A stretch of 64,000 nucleotides of DNA from Ophioceras dolichostomum. Taxonomy: Eukaryota; Ascomycota; Sordariomycetes; Magnaporthales; Ophioceraceae. Every line of letters starts with the position of its first letter. Within the stretch, counting starts at the first letter, position 1. A program made the translations under genes and the position numbers. Shown here in pieces: positions 21,503 through 33,600 of this stretch. The stretch spans positions 1-64,000 of the forward strand of contig PYST01000009.1 of assembly GCA_003049485.1 (NCBI GenBank). Direction: 5' to 3'. The notes under the pieces were generated by a model. The model did no database searches. It had not been told where the DNA came from and saw only the letters and a program-made list of their open reading frames with translations.

Positions 21503-22094
21503 ATGCATCTCCTCACCACAGCCCTCACCACACTCCTCGCCGCCAGTTTCACGGCCACACCAGCCGCCGTGCTTGCGATGCCCATGCCTATACCCGCCGA
21601 GATCCAGCCAACCTCCGTGACCATCAAGCTCACAGACAACATCGGTCAAGCCTGGTGGGGAGATTTCCCCTTCGACACTGCCGTGCCACTACTCCAGGCC
21701 CCCGGCATCGTCCCCGGCACGGTATTCAAGGAGGCTTTCGTGACGTCAGAAACGCCGTATGCCTACTGCGACGTCAACCTGGCAGGCATCATCGGCGCCA
21801 CCATCACCCAGAAGCTGACGTCCCCCGAGGTTCGTATACACACCCGACCCGACCCGACTTGACGATCCGGCACCCAGTCTCAGCTACCTTAGGTGGTCAG
21901 TCTTGAGGAGAGAACAAGTGTCTCACAAGTGTCTCTGAGTGGAAGGGCATTAGCTGACTGTTACGGAATAGAACCACATATATATCACACCAGAGTCGAC
22001 ACCTGACCAGATAGAGATCCAGTGCTTCGCAATGCCCAAGGTATCGCCCTTGTTCGGCTGGGGTGCTAGAGTCCGAGTTGGTGGGACTGCCTGA
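21503..22094 (+). CDS. SSP-K: small secreted protein, two-cysteine exon-junction family
   Basis: Exons 21503-21829 and 21972-22094 encode 149 residues. The donor is GTTCGT and the acceptor ATAG. A signal peptide (MHLLTTALTTLLAASFTATP, cleavage likely after AVLA) precedes a domain of about 75 residues. PYAYC has its cysteine 20 residues before the intron (one more than most siblings). Exon 2 (NHIYITPEST) has cysteine at residue 18. No frame damage. It ends the array; the next gene is an unrelated F-box gene on the other strand. Function unknown. Confidence 0.8.
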
Positions 22095-22566
22095 AACCAA
22101 ACCGGGGAGGACGTATAGTTGAGTGACTGCTAAGTATGGATAGTAGGCAAGGAAGCAAGCAAGCCCTCCTCGCGCCTAGTTGAGGCACGAAGGAGGCAGA
22201 ATGGTCTTAGTACCCATGCATTAGGAGGAGGGACCCGGAGTCAAGGACAAAAAAAACAGATTGTCGGTATTGCAGAGACATTGATGACGGGCTTGAACAT
22301 ATGATGGTGCACCCTCTTTCACCTCAGCATTTGGCATTTTGTATCTATTAGCGTTGCATTCATAGAAAAGAGATGACGGAGGCCGCATGGCATGTCAGTC
22401 GAGGTGGTCATTGCGAACTTGTATAAATCACCTCTAATCCTTCCGTTAAAAGCACAGGACGACGAAAACACCAACATCACTCACCACCAGCTCAAGCGCC
22501 GTCCCGAAGGCCAGCATACCAGCCAGCTGGTACTTAACAACTGCAGAATGGCCCCTCCAAACGCGT
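22095..22566. other. Convergent 3' region of SSP-K and the F-box gene
   Basis: No coding feature supported; presumably the two 3' untranslated regions. Confidence 0.5.
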
Positions 22567-24600
22567 TCAGTAGCGATTATCCTCGTCCCTTGGCACTATA
22601 TGCGAGAAACACGCCAGGCGCCATCCCCCCGACGATCCCTCTCGAACCTCGCCCTTCTCCTTCTCATTGTCCTTCTCCTCCCCCTCCTCCTTTTTCGTCT
22701 CCGTCTCCCCAGCACCGCTGGCCGCCGCGGTCGCCCCGGCGACCGGCGGCGGCAGCGCGTCAGGCACGCGGTCATCCCACGACTTGAAGAAGACCTGCTT
22801 CCGCACCCTCAGCTGGTAGTGGAGGCCCATCCGGACCACGAAGGTGATCTCGCTAAGCCGAGACCGCGTCGGGCTGCTAATGCCGGCTCGAGCCCGAGCC
22901 GTCGCCGTGAAGCGCGCCGCGAAGCGCACCGCGATCTCGTGGGACCGGAAGATCGAGGCCGCCCACTTGGGAGGGGGCGTTTTTGGAACCCTGCTGTAGT
23001 TCGGGTGTGCGGGTAGGAGGTCCACGTAGAGGAAGACGGTCTTGAGGTGGAGGAAACGGTTGAGAAACTCGAGGAGAGCTTCCTGTTTGTTATACGTGTA
23101 AAGGTTCAGGATTGGGTTGAGAAGTCAGCAAAACCAAACTAGAGGAAGAAGAGACGAGCTCAGTAGTAGAGAGAAGTGTCACGGGCTTTGGCAATGGTGA
23201 AGAAGTGAAACCGAACGCACCTCCTTGCCGTGATCACTGCATGTTATCGCAATGTGCTCTAGTGTTGTTGGGGATCTAATACCCTTCAACAACTGTCCGG
23301 AGAAGTGAGTGGAGAGGTCGCATGGCATGAGGCGCAGCCGCCGCAACGGGAGGGCGAGGGCATGCGGCGCCAGATCTGGGTTCCCCGTGTCAGTCAAGAG
23401 TTCAAGCAATGCTCCCGGGTTCGAGGACTGGAGATGCGTGGCCAGGTGCAAGACATCCGTGGTCAAGGTGGTCGCCTCGAGGCTCGACAGTCGGGTCGCG
23501 CCGTAGAAGCAGTTCGCGGCGGGGTCGAACTCGAACTTGAACGTCCAGTGGCTTTTGGGGCTGGCGAACACATCGGCCGGGGTCCGGTTGAGCAGCCGGA
23601 GCCGCCGCAGGACGGACAGGTCGGTGAGCGAGCTGAAGTCGGCTACGGCGTATTCGTCGACGGCCAGCGTGTGCAGCTGAAGGAGCGGCTGGCCGGGCCT
23701 GTGCGTGCCGCCTTCGCCCGTATCGGAGGTCAGCTTCCAGGTGACGATGGAGAGAAGCTGCGCCCAGAAGTTTCGGCTGCCTTCTACGAGGATCCGGCTG
23801 GATACTTCACCCTTGCTGCGCACGCCGTAGCGGGTGTGCGGGCGGCTGTAAATCTCGAGAACCTGCAAGCCCCGCGAAGCCATAAGCAGCTCCGCAATGG
23901 CTGGGGCATGCTGGAAGGCGGAGCCGGCCAGGGTGAGCCGCCGAAGGTTCTGCACCCCGGCAAGGAAATTTCCGGCCCACTCCGGGAAGTGCTGGAGCAT
24001 ACGGTCCGATTGACCGGGCTTAGCGCCATGCTGCTGGAGAACTAGACAAGAGAGGATTGTAGACCCTCTGGCTTTCAGTTTGCCCAGGAATTTCCTCCGT
24101 CCATGTCTGACTCACACAACTCACAGAGAAGCAGCCAGTGCGTTAGCAAGCAACAAAAACAAAAAAACAACAGAAGCAGCAGCAGCATCAACAGGCCATG
24201 AAGATTCTATCTTGAACCGGTGGAGAATGTGCCCTCACTTGTTCATGTTGATAGGCAACGAGCAGTTCGCCTTGGACCTCATGGCCAAATCGAGCTCCAG
24301 CGAGACCAGGTGCTCTTCGAAGTTGGTGGCCAGGAGAAACTCCCAGTCACACCGCTTCCGCTTCCCCTCCGCCGGCCACCTGAAGCGGAGGCTCCGCCGC
24401 AGGATCGGCTCGAAGACCTCGAGGAAGCGGCGGGACACCAGACACAGGGCTAGAAGCTCGTGGGGTAGGAGATACGCCGCGACGAGGTCGTAGATGTCGA
24501 ACGGGACGGTCGAGAAGCCGGTGCCACGGCGGTCACTGATGGTGATGCGTTCAACACCCCGCTCCAGCCCTGGCGCTGCTGTTGATGTGTCGCCGGCCAT
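22567..24600 (-). CDS. F-box protein
   Basis: Minus-strand exons 24600-24239, 24106-23221 and 23082-22567 encode 587 residues; phases fit (2, then 0) and the first intron has a CTAAC site. Residues about 30-75 match an F-box (STVPFDIYDLVAAYLLPHELLALCL...SRRF), the segment that binds Skp1 in SCF ubiquitin ligases. The middle has leucine-rich, repeat-like stretches (LRRLTLAGS, LRRLRLL, LRRLRLMP) that could form the substrate-binding part. The C-terminal exon includes a charged low-complexity stretch (KKEEGEEKDNEKEKGE). The ATG at 24600 is preferred over an upstream in-frame ATG because the F-box follows it directly and the upstream codons look like leader sequence. Substrate unknown; F-box families expand fast in fungi. 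Confidence 0.75.
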
Positions 24601-26694
24601 ATTGTTGTTCGAACTCGGAAATTGTTCAGAAAGAGAACAGCAAAATGACGAACAAAAATATGTTCCGGCTGCCGCCCGCAGCTTTGCCAGGAGACCACAA
24701 GCAACAATCAAGTGGAGGGAGTATGGCAGCCTGATTGTCTTCTGAGTAACCTAGGTCAAGAGTCACAATGAGGGGCATCGCACTCGAGGAGCATGCAGCC
24801 AGCGCTTGCTAGCTGGATGCTTTGAACGGAACCCGGAGAGCTGGGGACAGCTGCGAGCCACCGCTGCTGCCTGAGGATTTCAGCCAGCCCGACATCGATG
24901 GACAAGTGAAAGTCCGCTGGCGCGGCAAGTCCGAGCATCTCCAACTTACCAGACCTTTTCACCAAACCTCTGGATCTCCTGTCATTTTCGACGCATCTCC
25001 AATGTATGAGAAGATAAATTTGACATTCGGATGCTATGTTGGAATTCGGTTAAAAGATAGAAGTAACTTACCGTACCATTGATGGGTCCATGGGGCCACG
25101 CCGCCTGGAGCCTCCAAACCCTCAGTGGGGAGTAGCCTGCTAAGAAAGATGTGGCCCAAGCTCCTCAGAGCTCTACGACCACTTTTGGCCCGTGCGTTTT
25201 CCTCGCCCACCGACGTCATCAACCGCAATTCTCCATCGACCATCGAGAGCATATGGCCATAGGACGACGGAAGTGGTGTCTAGCCTGGGACATTATGGCC
25301 TGACTGTTCTCAGTCCTTTCTATGGTAGACGAATCTGTGAACGAACTAAGTTGGCGCAGCCTTCCTCATTCCTCGTCAAGTACCTCGACACTGCCTGCAG
25401 CAATGGCCCCAATGGCCGCTTGCTCAGTGAAGCAGGCAGATTCATCCCAGCAGGGCAACAGGGCACTGGAGAAGATGCAGCCAGGGACCCCGCTCGGACA
25501 TGCAGCACACCAAGAGACGGGGGAGATGTGCCTTTCTCATGCAGCCTGTCCTTCCCATCCCATCCAAAATCCTTCTCCAAAAATGTTCTACTCCCTCTCT
25601 GGTCAACCAATAGCTTGTCAGTCTACCGTGTCAGTCCCCCAAACTTCACTCGAGGGGAGGGTGGTGAGACTTTAGAATCGGCCGGTCGTGGTTGGCCCCT
25701 TTCCGCTAGACGGGCTCCGCACCACCACTACGAAAGCTCCAATAAGTCGAACAGCTCAGGTAGGACTAGGTGCCAACCTACTTCCCAAAGTATAAGAAGC
25801 AGCTTCTTCCATGTCCGGTGCATGCTGCTCCCTTCATATTTGCGGGGTCGACCATGACGGAAAGCGAAGGCTTATTATTGCCCTGGACTTGTCTCGTGAT
25901 AAACATGGCTGGGATTGGACATTGGCGATCCACGGGTCACACCTGGGGGTGATCACCATCGGGCATGTAGCTGCTACCGATTGCTATCACGCTGCGAGTG
26001 GTTTTGTTGTACTCACCTGTCCCCCATTAAGGACCCTAGTCGAGGACCGGGCAGGCACCTCCCTCCCTCGCCTTCCTCCCTCCCTACCTCCATCTCGCTC
26101 TTCGCTCTTAGTTACATGGTGCGTGCCGTCCTCCGTCTGGAACCAGATCGACAGCCATTCGCTCCCGTCGTTGCTTCTACTTTCCCCTTCCCCTCATCCC
26201 AGCCCGCCCCCTATGTTAGCTTCGATTCGTCCTCCCAAGGCAAAACGTCACCAGGTGATCAGTATTTGGAGCCGTACATCGTACGAGCTAGCCGCTCAAG
26301 GAGATATCGGATGTGCCGATCGAGTACAGCTAGTAGTGTAGAAGTGTTAGACAGGATGCGTATTCTATAGGAGTCGGCACCATACTCCCTGGTAGGTACC
26401 ACGTACCCACGTAGGTACAGGTACCGCCTTGCTCCTTTGCTCGTAGGCCCGTCGGACCAGTCTAGATCAGGCGAACGAACTCCTTTATAATCAGTGCTTC
26501 TACCCCGCTCGCTCTCTAGCTGTATATCATTCCCGCCCATCTCTTCAGACGCCCTTTTACCTTACCTCTTACTCTCCTCTCAACTTCCTCATCGTATCTG
26601 AGACCGAACCCATCAATAAGACGAAAATTGTCCCGCTGCTCTATCAAAAACCAAGCTCCCTCAACTCATCTCGGAAGGAAAGCTATCGTCCACA
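24601..26694. other. 2.1-kb intergenic region
   Basis: Divergent promoters for the F-box gene and the small gene at 26695. Several open frames exist but none shows a domain, splice logic or signal peptide. An ACCT/AGGT repeat is at 26390-26425. Confidence 0.5.
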
Positions 26695-27201
26695 ATGGAC
26701 TCGAGCGCAGGAAACACCGCCCGTGAGCGAAGTGTCTCGATGTCGTCGGCCGGTTCTCCTCCCCGACGTGTAAGCAAGCACATGACTGACCCCAGCCCTT
26801 GTCTCCCTCCAGCCCCCGGCTGGACTCACCTCCTGACCGAGGTCCGGTACTGGTGGAATCTTGTATCCGGTAGAATTGGGGACAAAAAGCACTGACTGTC
26901 GATGCCGCAACGCCCACAGAGCTCAACCGGCCTCTTCGCCTCCCTGCAGGACCAGAAGCGCTCCAATGACCCTGTCCAGATGGCCAGACGACAGAGCCTC
27001 CAGGATCAGCGGCCGAAGCCTGGCTTCATTGGCAAGATGTGGAACAAGTAAGTTCACATGCGTCCTTTAGTAGTCTCTCTCGTCTCCATGTGTCTGTCGT
27101 GGTGGATAACCCCCCTGGCAAGACTGCGTGATTGTGTTCGCGGCTGATCAATGCCTTTTCACCACAGCTGGGTCTATGGCCCGACCAACCCGCCTAAATA
27201 A
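26695..27201 (+). CDS. Small Ser/Arg/Gln-rich fungal protein, function unknown
   Basis: Three exons, 26695-26769, 26920-27047 and 27168-27201, encode 78 residues; donors are GTAAGC and GTAAGT and acceptors CACAG in both cases. The sequence is polar, with short patches: RERSVSMSS, SSTGLFASLQDQKR, ARRQSLQDQ, and a C-terminal PGFIGKMWNNWVYGP that looks conserved and amphipathic. No signal peptide or membrane span. RRQS and RERS patches are possible kinase sites. The long CT-rich leader and the long transcript-like tail suggest a well-expressed small gene. I believe proteins of this kind occur widely in Pezizomycotina but cannot assign a name. Confidence 0.65.
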
Positions 27202-28482
27202 GGCTTGCTCTGGTCCGCTGCCATGTTGCAATCTGGAGAGGGGAATTGCCGTGGTACAATGATGATCAGCAGTAGAGGTAAACCTATGCCGCCTACCTAC
27301 TCTCTACTGCCTTAGGCGAATTGCTTAGATGGAACGTCGGAGCTTGGACACTTCTCGGAGTGTGTAAGATTGCATGTCTCTCTGTTCTTAACTCTTTCTT
27401 TCATCTGACTTATGGATCGTGATTTGTCTTGTTAGCTCGTGTGAAGATTTGACCTACCTCGAGAACCTACTGTGATCCTCTCTACACGACATTGATGATT
27501 GGACTGTTCATCATTCTGGAGAAAAAAAATACAACGTTCCTGTGTCAGTAGACGGAAATCATGTTTGTACTCGGATGTGGCGAGCGGCTATGTCGAGGAG
27601 CCCGGGTAGATCGTGTTCTGTGCAAGATAAGTCGGTCAGCCTACTACTTCGTAATCATGGGAATAGAACGATATGGGTTATGGATGGTCGACAGCCCTGG
27701 GATGGGGCGGCGGCAGACGGGCCTGTCGTGCGCCGGTTTGGAGGAAGGATTACAGTCTAGGATGGAGGGCAGAGGCACAGAATTGGGTCACAAGTAGGCC
27801 GGGGCGATCAGAGACTAATACAAAAGGTGAGGGTCGCAGGCACCATCATGCAATGCGTACTGGGATAAGTGTGTACGGTCGAGGGATCGGAGCGGACGAG
27901 AGGGAGAAGGAGAGAGGTAGGTGAAAGATGGAAAGAGCGAGTGTTATTAGTAAGGAGGATCTTAAGATGAACCCTGCCCATCATGTGCTATAGTCATGCC
28001 TCGTGACGTGGACCAAATCCCTCCCGAAAAGAACGCAACAACGTTGTCATGCTAGGTAAGACGAGGGGGCAGGCTGGCGAGGTTAGGTTAGGTGAGGTAG
28101 GTATGGAAAGTGCTGAGGCTGGGAGGTCGTAGATGATGTGCTTTTACTCCTCTCGGAAAACGCAGACCGTAAAGATCCCCCTTGTCCCAAAATAAAAAGC
28201 AGTAAAGAGATAACCCCAACTTCCAGCAGAAAAGAATAAGACAGGTTAAGGAAAAAGAAAAAAAAGAGGCGAAAAAGTGATACGAGGAAATGGTATCCGG
28301 GGTCGGTGTGTCGAGGGCCAGGAGGGTCAGGCCACCGCACTGACGCATCATACCGGTCACGAACTGGGCGACAAGCTCCCTGGGCTGCGGTCGAAGCACT
28401 ACGCTGTCGAATTCAGTGGCAGAGTGAGGTGGAAATGTAGTTGGCAGATGGTCGAGGGCTCCGCCGCAGGACTGCCACCTTT
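27202..28482. other. Convergent 3' region between the small gene and the KH gene
   Basis: 1.3 kb with no supported gene; probably two long 3' untranslated regions. It includes an A-rich tract near 28246-28266. Confidence 0.5.
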
Positions 28483-30130
28483 CTAGATGCGGTGCTTCTC
28501 GGTTTCTGCGTGGTTACGTGCCGGGGGGTGGGATGTTAGCGACTGTGTTCAAAACCATGGCGATGCAGAGAGAAGCGGCGAGAGAGTCCAGCAAGTTGGG
28601 AGAGCTCACCGAGTCGAGAGTACAGCAGGTACAGCGCCATACGGTTGCACTCCTCAGTACCAGTGATCGTGACCAGACGCTCATTGCTGTTGTCCTGGGG
28701 CTCGTTGATCTTGATGACACTGTTGCTGATCTGGCGGATCTCGTTGATCTTGGAGCCACCCTTGCCGATAATGGCGCCGACCATGTCGTTAGGGATGTAG
28801 ATCTGCTGCGTAAGCGACTGGCCGCCGACGGGGCCGCCCATGGGCATGCCAGGCTGCTGCGGAGCGCCATGAGGCTGAGGGCCAGCATGGGGACCGGCGT
28901 GATGCGATGGCACCTGGGGGCCGTATCCGGCCGCCTGCGCTCCATAAGGGACAGGAACCGCTGGGTTCGGGTGCTGCGGGTGCGGGTTATACTGCTGCGA
29001 GTACGGGTTGGGCGGCGGCTGGGGCATGTGGCTAGGCCGCTGCTCCTGACGACGGGCATAATTCTCACGGTTGCCGAAGTTACCGCCGGCCGGCTGCGGC
29101 AGATAAGGGACGACCTGCATTCCACCGGGGACTGAGCCGACAGGGCCTCCCGCCCGGGTGGCGTAGGCAGACGCAGACGGACCGCCGAAACGGTCGTTGA
29201 GCTGCTCCAGTAGAGTGCTACCAACGTAATACGTGGCAATGTGCACGGCGTCAGCGACACCCATGACGACGAGGGAGCGCTCTGACGACTGCGGGAGGCA
29301 CGAGTCGGACGCGTTCAAGCGGGCGCCGGACGCCTCCTGGATCTCCTTGATCCGAGCGCCGCCCTTGCCGATGATCGAGCCGATGAGAATGTGCGGGATA
29401 AGCAGACGGAGTGGATAAGTCTTCGAGTGAGAGTTTGACGGCTCCGAGAGGGGCTCGTTGTTGAGCGTACGGATGATGAGACCGAAAGCCTGTGCGTTGC
29501 ATGGTCACGTCGGTTAGAAAAACGGCACGGCTTATGGGACAAGGGAAAAAAAAGGTAATGATGAGAGAGGTCTCTAACCTTGGCAACTGAGTCGACGATA
29601 CCGCTGACAGTGAGGATGCGCTCGACAGCGCCCTTCTGGTAATCGCTCACGGTGCACTTGGCGCTGGAGAGTTGGCGGATCTTGGAAACGTTCTCGCCAC
29701 CCTTGCCAATGATGGTCGCCGCCTCGGGGCTGGAGATGACGGCACGGATATGGATCCAGGCGGTTTCGTCGTGCGAGTTGGCGCTTCCTGTCGCAGCTTG
29801 CGCGCCGGCGCCGCTGGCGGTGCTGGTGATAGGCTTGGATTCGGGAGCATCGGGAACGGACGTGTCGCCCTGCTCGTCCTTGGTAGCCTCGGTCTTCTCG
29901 CCGTTGGTCTTGGTCGTGGCGCCGTTCGAGTCGGGAGCAGCGGCGGTCGTGGGGATGGGCGGCAGGCCGTTACCAAGAGCGGCGGGGCTCTCCTCAACCT
30001 TCACCTCACCCTCATTCCTGAGAACCTTGTCGAGGGCAGGGCGCTTGGCATCTGGCTGGTCTGAGGTACGAGACGGCGACGACGTCTCGTCGAGAGGACG
30101 CTTCGTCTTTGGGGCCGGCGAGGTCGACAT
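28483..30130 (-). CDS. Triple KH-domain RNA-binding protein (PCBP/Rnc1/Pbp2-like)
   Basis: Exons 30130-29579, 29489-28610 and 28505-28483 encode 484 residues. The last coding exon is only 23 nt: after GTGAGC and a CTAAC branch site the frame joins to ETEKHRI and stop. Three type-I KH domains are seen, each with the RNA-gripping GKGG loop: about residues 122-184 (TIIGKGGENVSKIRQ), 208-275 (SIIGKGGARIKEIQE) and 412-477 (AIIGKGGSKINEIRQ). Between KH2 and KH3 is a Pro/Gln/His/Tyr-rich linker of about 120 residues. The N-terminal 120 residues are acidic and disordered. Family members bind C/U-rich mRNA and control stability and localisation. Without the last intron the frame would run on to an unrelated stop at 28536. 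Confidence 0.88.
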
Positions 30131-32507
30131 GTCGGCTAAATATCAATCTTGTCACGCGAAGGTGTCTTCCGAGATCTGATTGCAGGATCGCAGTGTGCTT
30201 AAATGCGATTGATTTAAATCGATTATTTGCGTTTATCTACACCTGGGGGTTTTCGGGAGGAAAACGTGTTTGGTGTAGTGGTAGGCTGAGGCAGGTGCGG
30301 ATCGGACTGTGGTGGAATGTCGAGCTGGGCAGGTGAGGTCGCGCAGAAAGTCGATGCAGGGAGGAGCTGAGGTCGAGGTTAGGACGAGAGTGCGGGTCTC
30401 GATAGTGGTGGTGATGGTGTTGATGGTGGTGATGAGTCTTGAAGAGGACAAGGGTTGGAAGGCTGCTGAGGCCAGACCCAAGTGGACTTCCGCCTCTTCC
30501 TGTGCTGTTGCTGGACTCGGGCAGTCTGGAAGGACTCGATGAGAGGTGGCAGGCTTGCAGCACGAGGATTAAATAGATGACGGATGAAGGCGCTGAGTGA
30601 CCTGGAGGGTGCGCGGGCGAGGTGACTGACGACAGGCAACCTTGGTGGGAAGTGCTGAAGTGCTGGTGGAGGGAGGGCGGAGGACACCAAGCTGCGCACG
30701 CGATATCGCCGCCACCAGGTGGTTGTGATTGATAGAGAGGTAGAAGGATTGGTCAACGAGTTGTGAAGTGGAGGGAAGGCAAGAGAAGGTTATGGACACA
30801 GGGCCAGCAGAGAACCAATTCTCAAACCTCTCAATTCGCTCGGGATGCTGTCTTGCAACAAATCCGCCGCACAAACGCACAGCCTTGGATGCCCTTATTA
30901 GTTCCCGTGTTGGCAGGCTGAGGCCTCGACCGAAGCTCTCCACGCCAGTAGCAGAATTTTCCGGCTACGAGGGATCTGTCCTGCGTCAAAGAGGTGCGGC
31001 TAGTCCCAAAGCTCGCAGGCACGAGGGCAGAGCAGCGGAGAGAGTTTGACTGGGGGTTTGGCTAATTGAAAGTGAAGGAGGAGGGGACGATCAAGAAGAA
31101 GAGATGAATGAAGACGGAGGCAAAGAAAAAATAGAGCGGGAAGAAGGAGGTGGTCTGTGTGTGGGTGGGTGCAGGTGATGCCCGGGAGAACCCCAACCAA
31201 GGTCGCAACTTGGAAGAGCTTGGGCGTGGGGAAGGCGATGGGGATGGGGGTGGGGGGATGGAAAAACCGCTGACTGGCTCCTGCTCAGCCGGCCGGATGA
31301 AAATGCAGGGAAGGGGCAGTTGAGAAGGGCGAGGAAGAAATCGAGAAGATCTTCAGCGACGACGACCGGAGAAGGGGAACCTCGATGGGGGGATCGAGAT
31401 GGGGGTTGCCTATTGTCTCGGAGAGGTTTTGGAGATGGCGAAAAAAAAGGTTGCTGAAACTCTGTGTGAGGATCAGTGTTTGTTGGTTGGCTCGGCCAAA
31501 TCGTGAACTGTGGGGCGTTCTAGCGCTATTTGTTGTGCACTTTTGGCCTAGGAAGGCGGCACGGGCAACGGCAGTTTGCACAAAGAAGTGGGGACCCCAG
31601 CGCCCGTTATTACAGACGATAATAGGCCTGGTCGCAGCCGCCTGGATCACAAGAACTCGCACGAGCGCGCTACAGATGGCAGTGAAAGTGCCATTCTCTT
31701 CAGCCTGTATTGCGCGTGATCCTGAGGTAATTCACCCATATTGATGACGCGACGCCCTCCAGGAAATTCGAAAAGAACACCATTCTGGGCTTCCCAAGGA
31801 CCGGGTATCGTCATCGATTGAAGCATGCATGGGATTGTTGATTTCTTTTCCTGGTATTCCGTGCGCGTAGCCATTCTGCAAGCGTTCAGTCCGACCACCT
31901 GTCGCACAGCCAAGGGTTTGCCAAAAAGGGCAAGGACAACAAATAAGACCAGAGACAACTATTACGGTCCCGAGCCCAAAGTCCAGATTCCGACCTGAGA
32001 ATTGAGGGATAGGGAGACAAACAGGAGGTGCTCCATCTTCAACCCAACATTTGAAACAGGCACGAGGCTCTGCTCAAAAAGCCTTTTTTTTTGCCCTCCC
32101 TTGCCTGCCGTCTGGCCCTGCGAACCTGCGCGACGGAGAGCCCCTGTCCCGGGCTCAGGAACCCCGGCAGACCGCGATCTTTGTGCAAGCCAAGACCTGG
32201 CTGGCGGTCTCACATCGTGGTTGCCTCCCGGATTTGTTTCCGACGGCCATCTCTCCCAGATTGCCCTGTCCCGGCCACTTTTGGCGATTTGGAGGATCCT
32301 AAAGAAGTCGAAGAAGGGGTTCCTTGTTTGCTGGACGCGTCAATAACAAGAGCAAACATAACGACACCAAGACACTAGAGTGGAGTCGACACTTTCAGTA
32401 ATCTTTTTCAGCCGTGCAGAAAAGCTCCAAACATACCAAAATCTTCCACCCCGCGTCATCAACTTCACTACCCGGCATTTGCCCTAGCTCCAGTTGGCCC
32501 ACGACAA
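30131..32507. other. 2.4-kb divergent promoter region, KH gene / CENP-K-like gene
   Basis: No supported gene. The KH side is rich in GGT/GAT triplet-like repeats (about 30398-30435), typical of a long 5' leader. ACGCGT lies at 32335-32340 on the CENP-K side. Confidence 0.5.
32335..32340. promoter_or_regulatory. ACGCGT (MluI cell-cycle box) upstream of the CENP-K-like gene
   Basis: CTGGACGCGT ends at 32340, about 170 bases before the ATG. The same ten bases occur upstream of PCNA (39472-39481). In yeasts ACGCGT is bound by MBF and drives G1/S transcription. Confidence 0.4.
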
Positions 32508-33600
32508 ATGGAAAGTATCTCTGCAGCTCGAGGGACGAACGACCACGACCGCCACACGGCGAACGTGAGTCGTTCTCTCAGGGAACTTCAGCGAGCTGTC
32601 AAGGAGCACGAGGAGACCTTAAACAGGGTATGTTTCAAATCGGTCCTCTTTCTCGGGGGCCACCATTAAGCTAACTCTATATGCTTTCGATGCCAAGATC
32701 CAGGAGACAAATCGGTCTCAGCAGCCCCCGGGAGCAGATGGCGTGGAAGGGACAATAGCCTCCCTGAAGGCCATGACGGAGGGGTATCAGGAGGCGGCTG
32801 GGTCGGCGCCGTTTCTGCCCTTCCAGGATTCGGTATTGCCCGCCCTATTGGCAATGCGCAAAACGCAGGAAATGATTGTCGACTCAAGATCGTTTCTGCA
32901 ATCGCGGACGGCACTGGTTGAAAAGGGGAGGAGACGCCTCGCGGCCGAAGAGGCCAACCTCGAGGATCAACGTGCGCTTCAACAGAGCCTAGAGTCCCGA
33001 ATCGCGTCGCTCAGGAGCGATTTGGAATCTCGCCAGGCGATGACTACCCGTCAAATCACGCAGGAGCGGCTTGACGAGCTCCGCCTAAAGAAGCGGAACT
33101 TCGACAAAGACACGGCGGCGCTCCTGAAGGCGTTCAAAAAGTTCCTGGCCAACCAGCTTGCTCCCCTCCTTGCTGCGGAGGAGCTTGGCGGGCCGGTGGT
33201 CGGCGACATTATGGAAGTCGACCCAGATGGTCTCGCAGCAGGCTTCAATTCTCGTGGCGCGGTGAAGAAGCAGAAAGGAGGTAGTGCTGCGGTCAGCTCC
33301 GACCGTCGGCAGCAGCGAATCGATCAGATCTGGGGGAGCGCTGAAGATCGTCCGGGGCCGCCCAGGTCCAGGGAAGAGTGGGATGAGACAGCAGCTGCAG
33401 GATCTGAAGTCCGCGAGCTCATACAGGAGCTCACGGCCAGCCTCTTGGAGTCTGGGGGAGACAGTTCGGCGGCCTACGTGAGCATCCCGAGGGAAACTGC
33501 CGCGGTCAGGTTCTTGGTCCGATCTCGAGTAGCCCAGTTTCACCCGAGGGACGCAACCCGACTACGATTAGTTGACTTTGGGAGGGAACTGGACGATTAG
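32508..33600 (+). CDS. Coiled-coil protein, probable CENP-K/Sim4-type inner kinetochore subunit
   Basis: Exons 32508-32627 and 32698-33600 encode 340 residues; intron GTATGT...AAG with CTAAC branch site. The protein is soluble and mostly helical: a short N-terminal coil (SLRELQRAVKEHEETLNR), a helical central part, and a long coiled coil around residues 105-185 (VEKGRRRLAAEEANLEDQ... and RLDELRLKKRNFDKD). This is followed by KKFLANQLAPLLAAEELGGP, a segment I associate with fungal CENP-K proteins. The C-terminal third is loose and charged. CENP-K sits in the CENP-H/I/K part of the constitutive centromere network. The coiled-coil layout is seen directly; the name is recalled family knowledge and less certain. 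Alternative acceptor six bases later (CAG) would drop two residues. Confidence 0.55.

Noticed and set aside
25192..26341. Several open frames of 117-221 codons upstream of 26695
   Set aside because: No domain, signal peptide or splice logic; composition not coding-like.
28514..29260. 248-codon open frame overlapping the KH gene in another frame
   Set aside because: Arg/Ser-rich shadow; the KH motifs are in the other frame with good splice sites.
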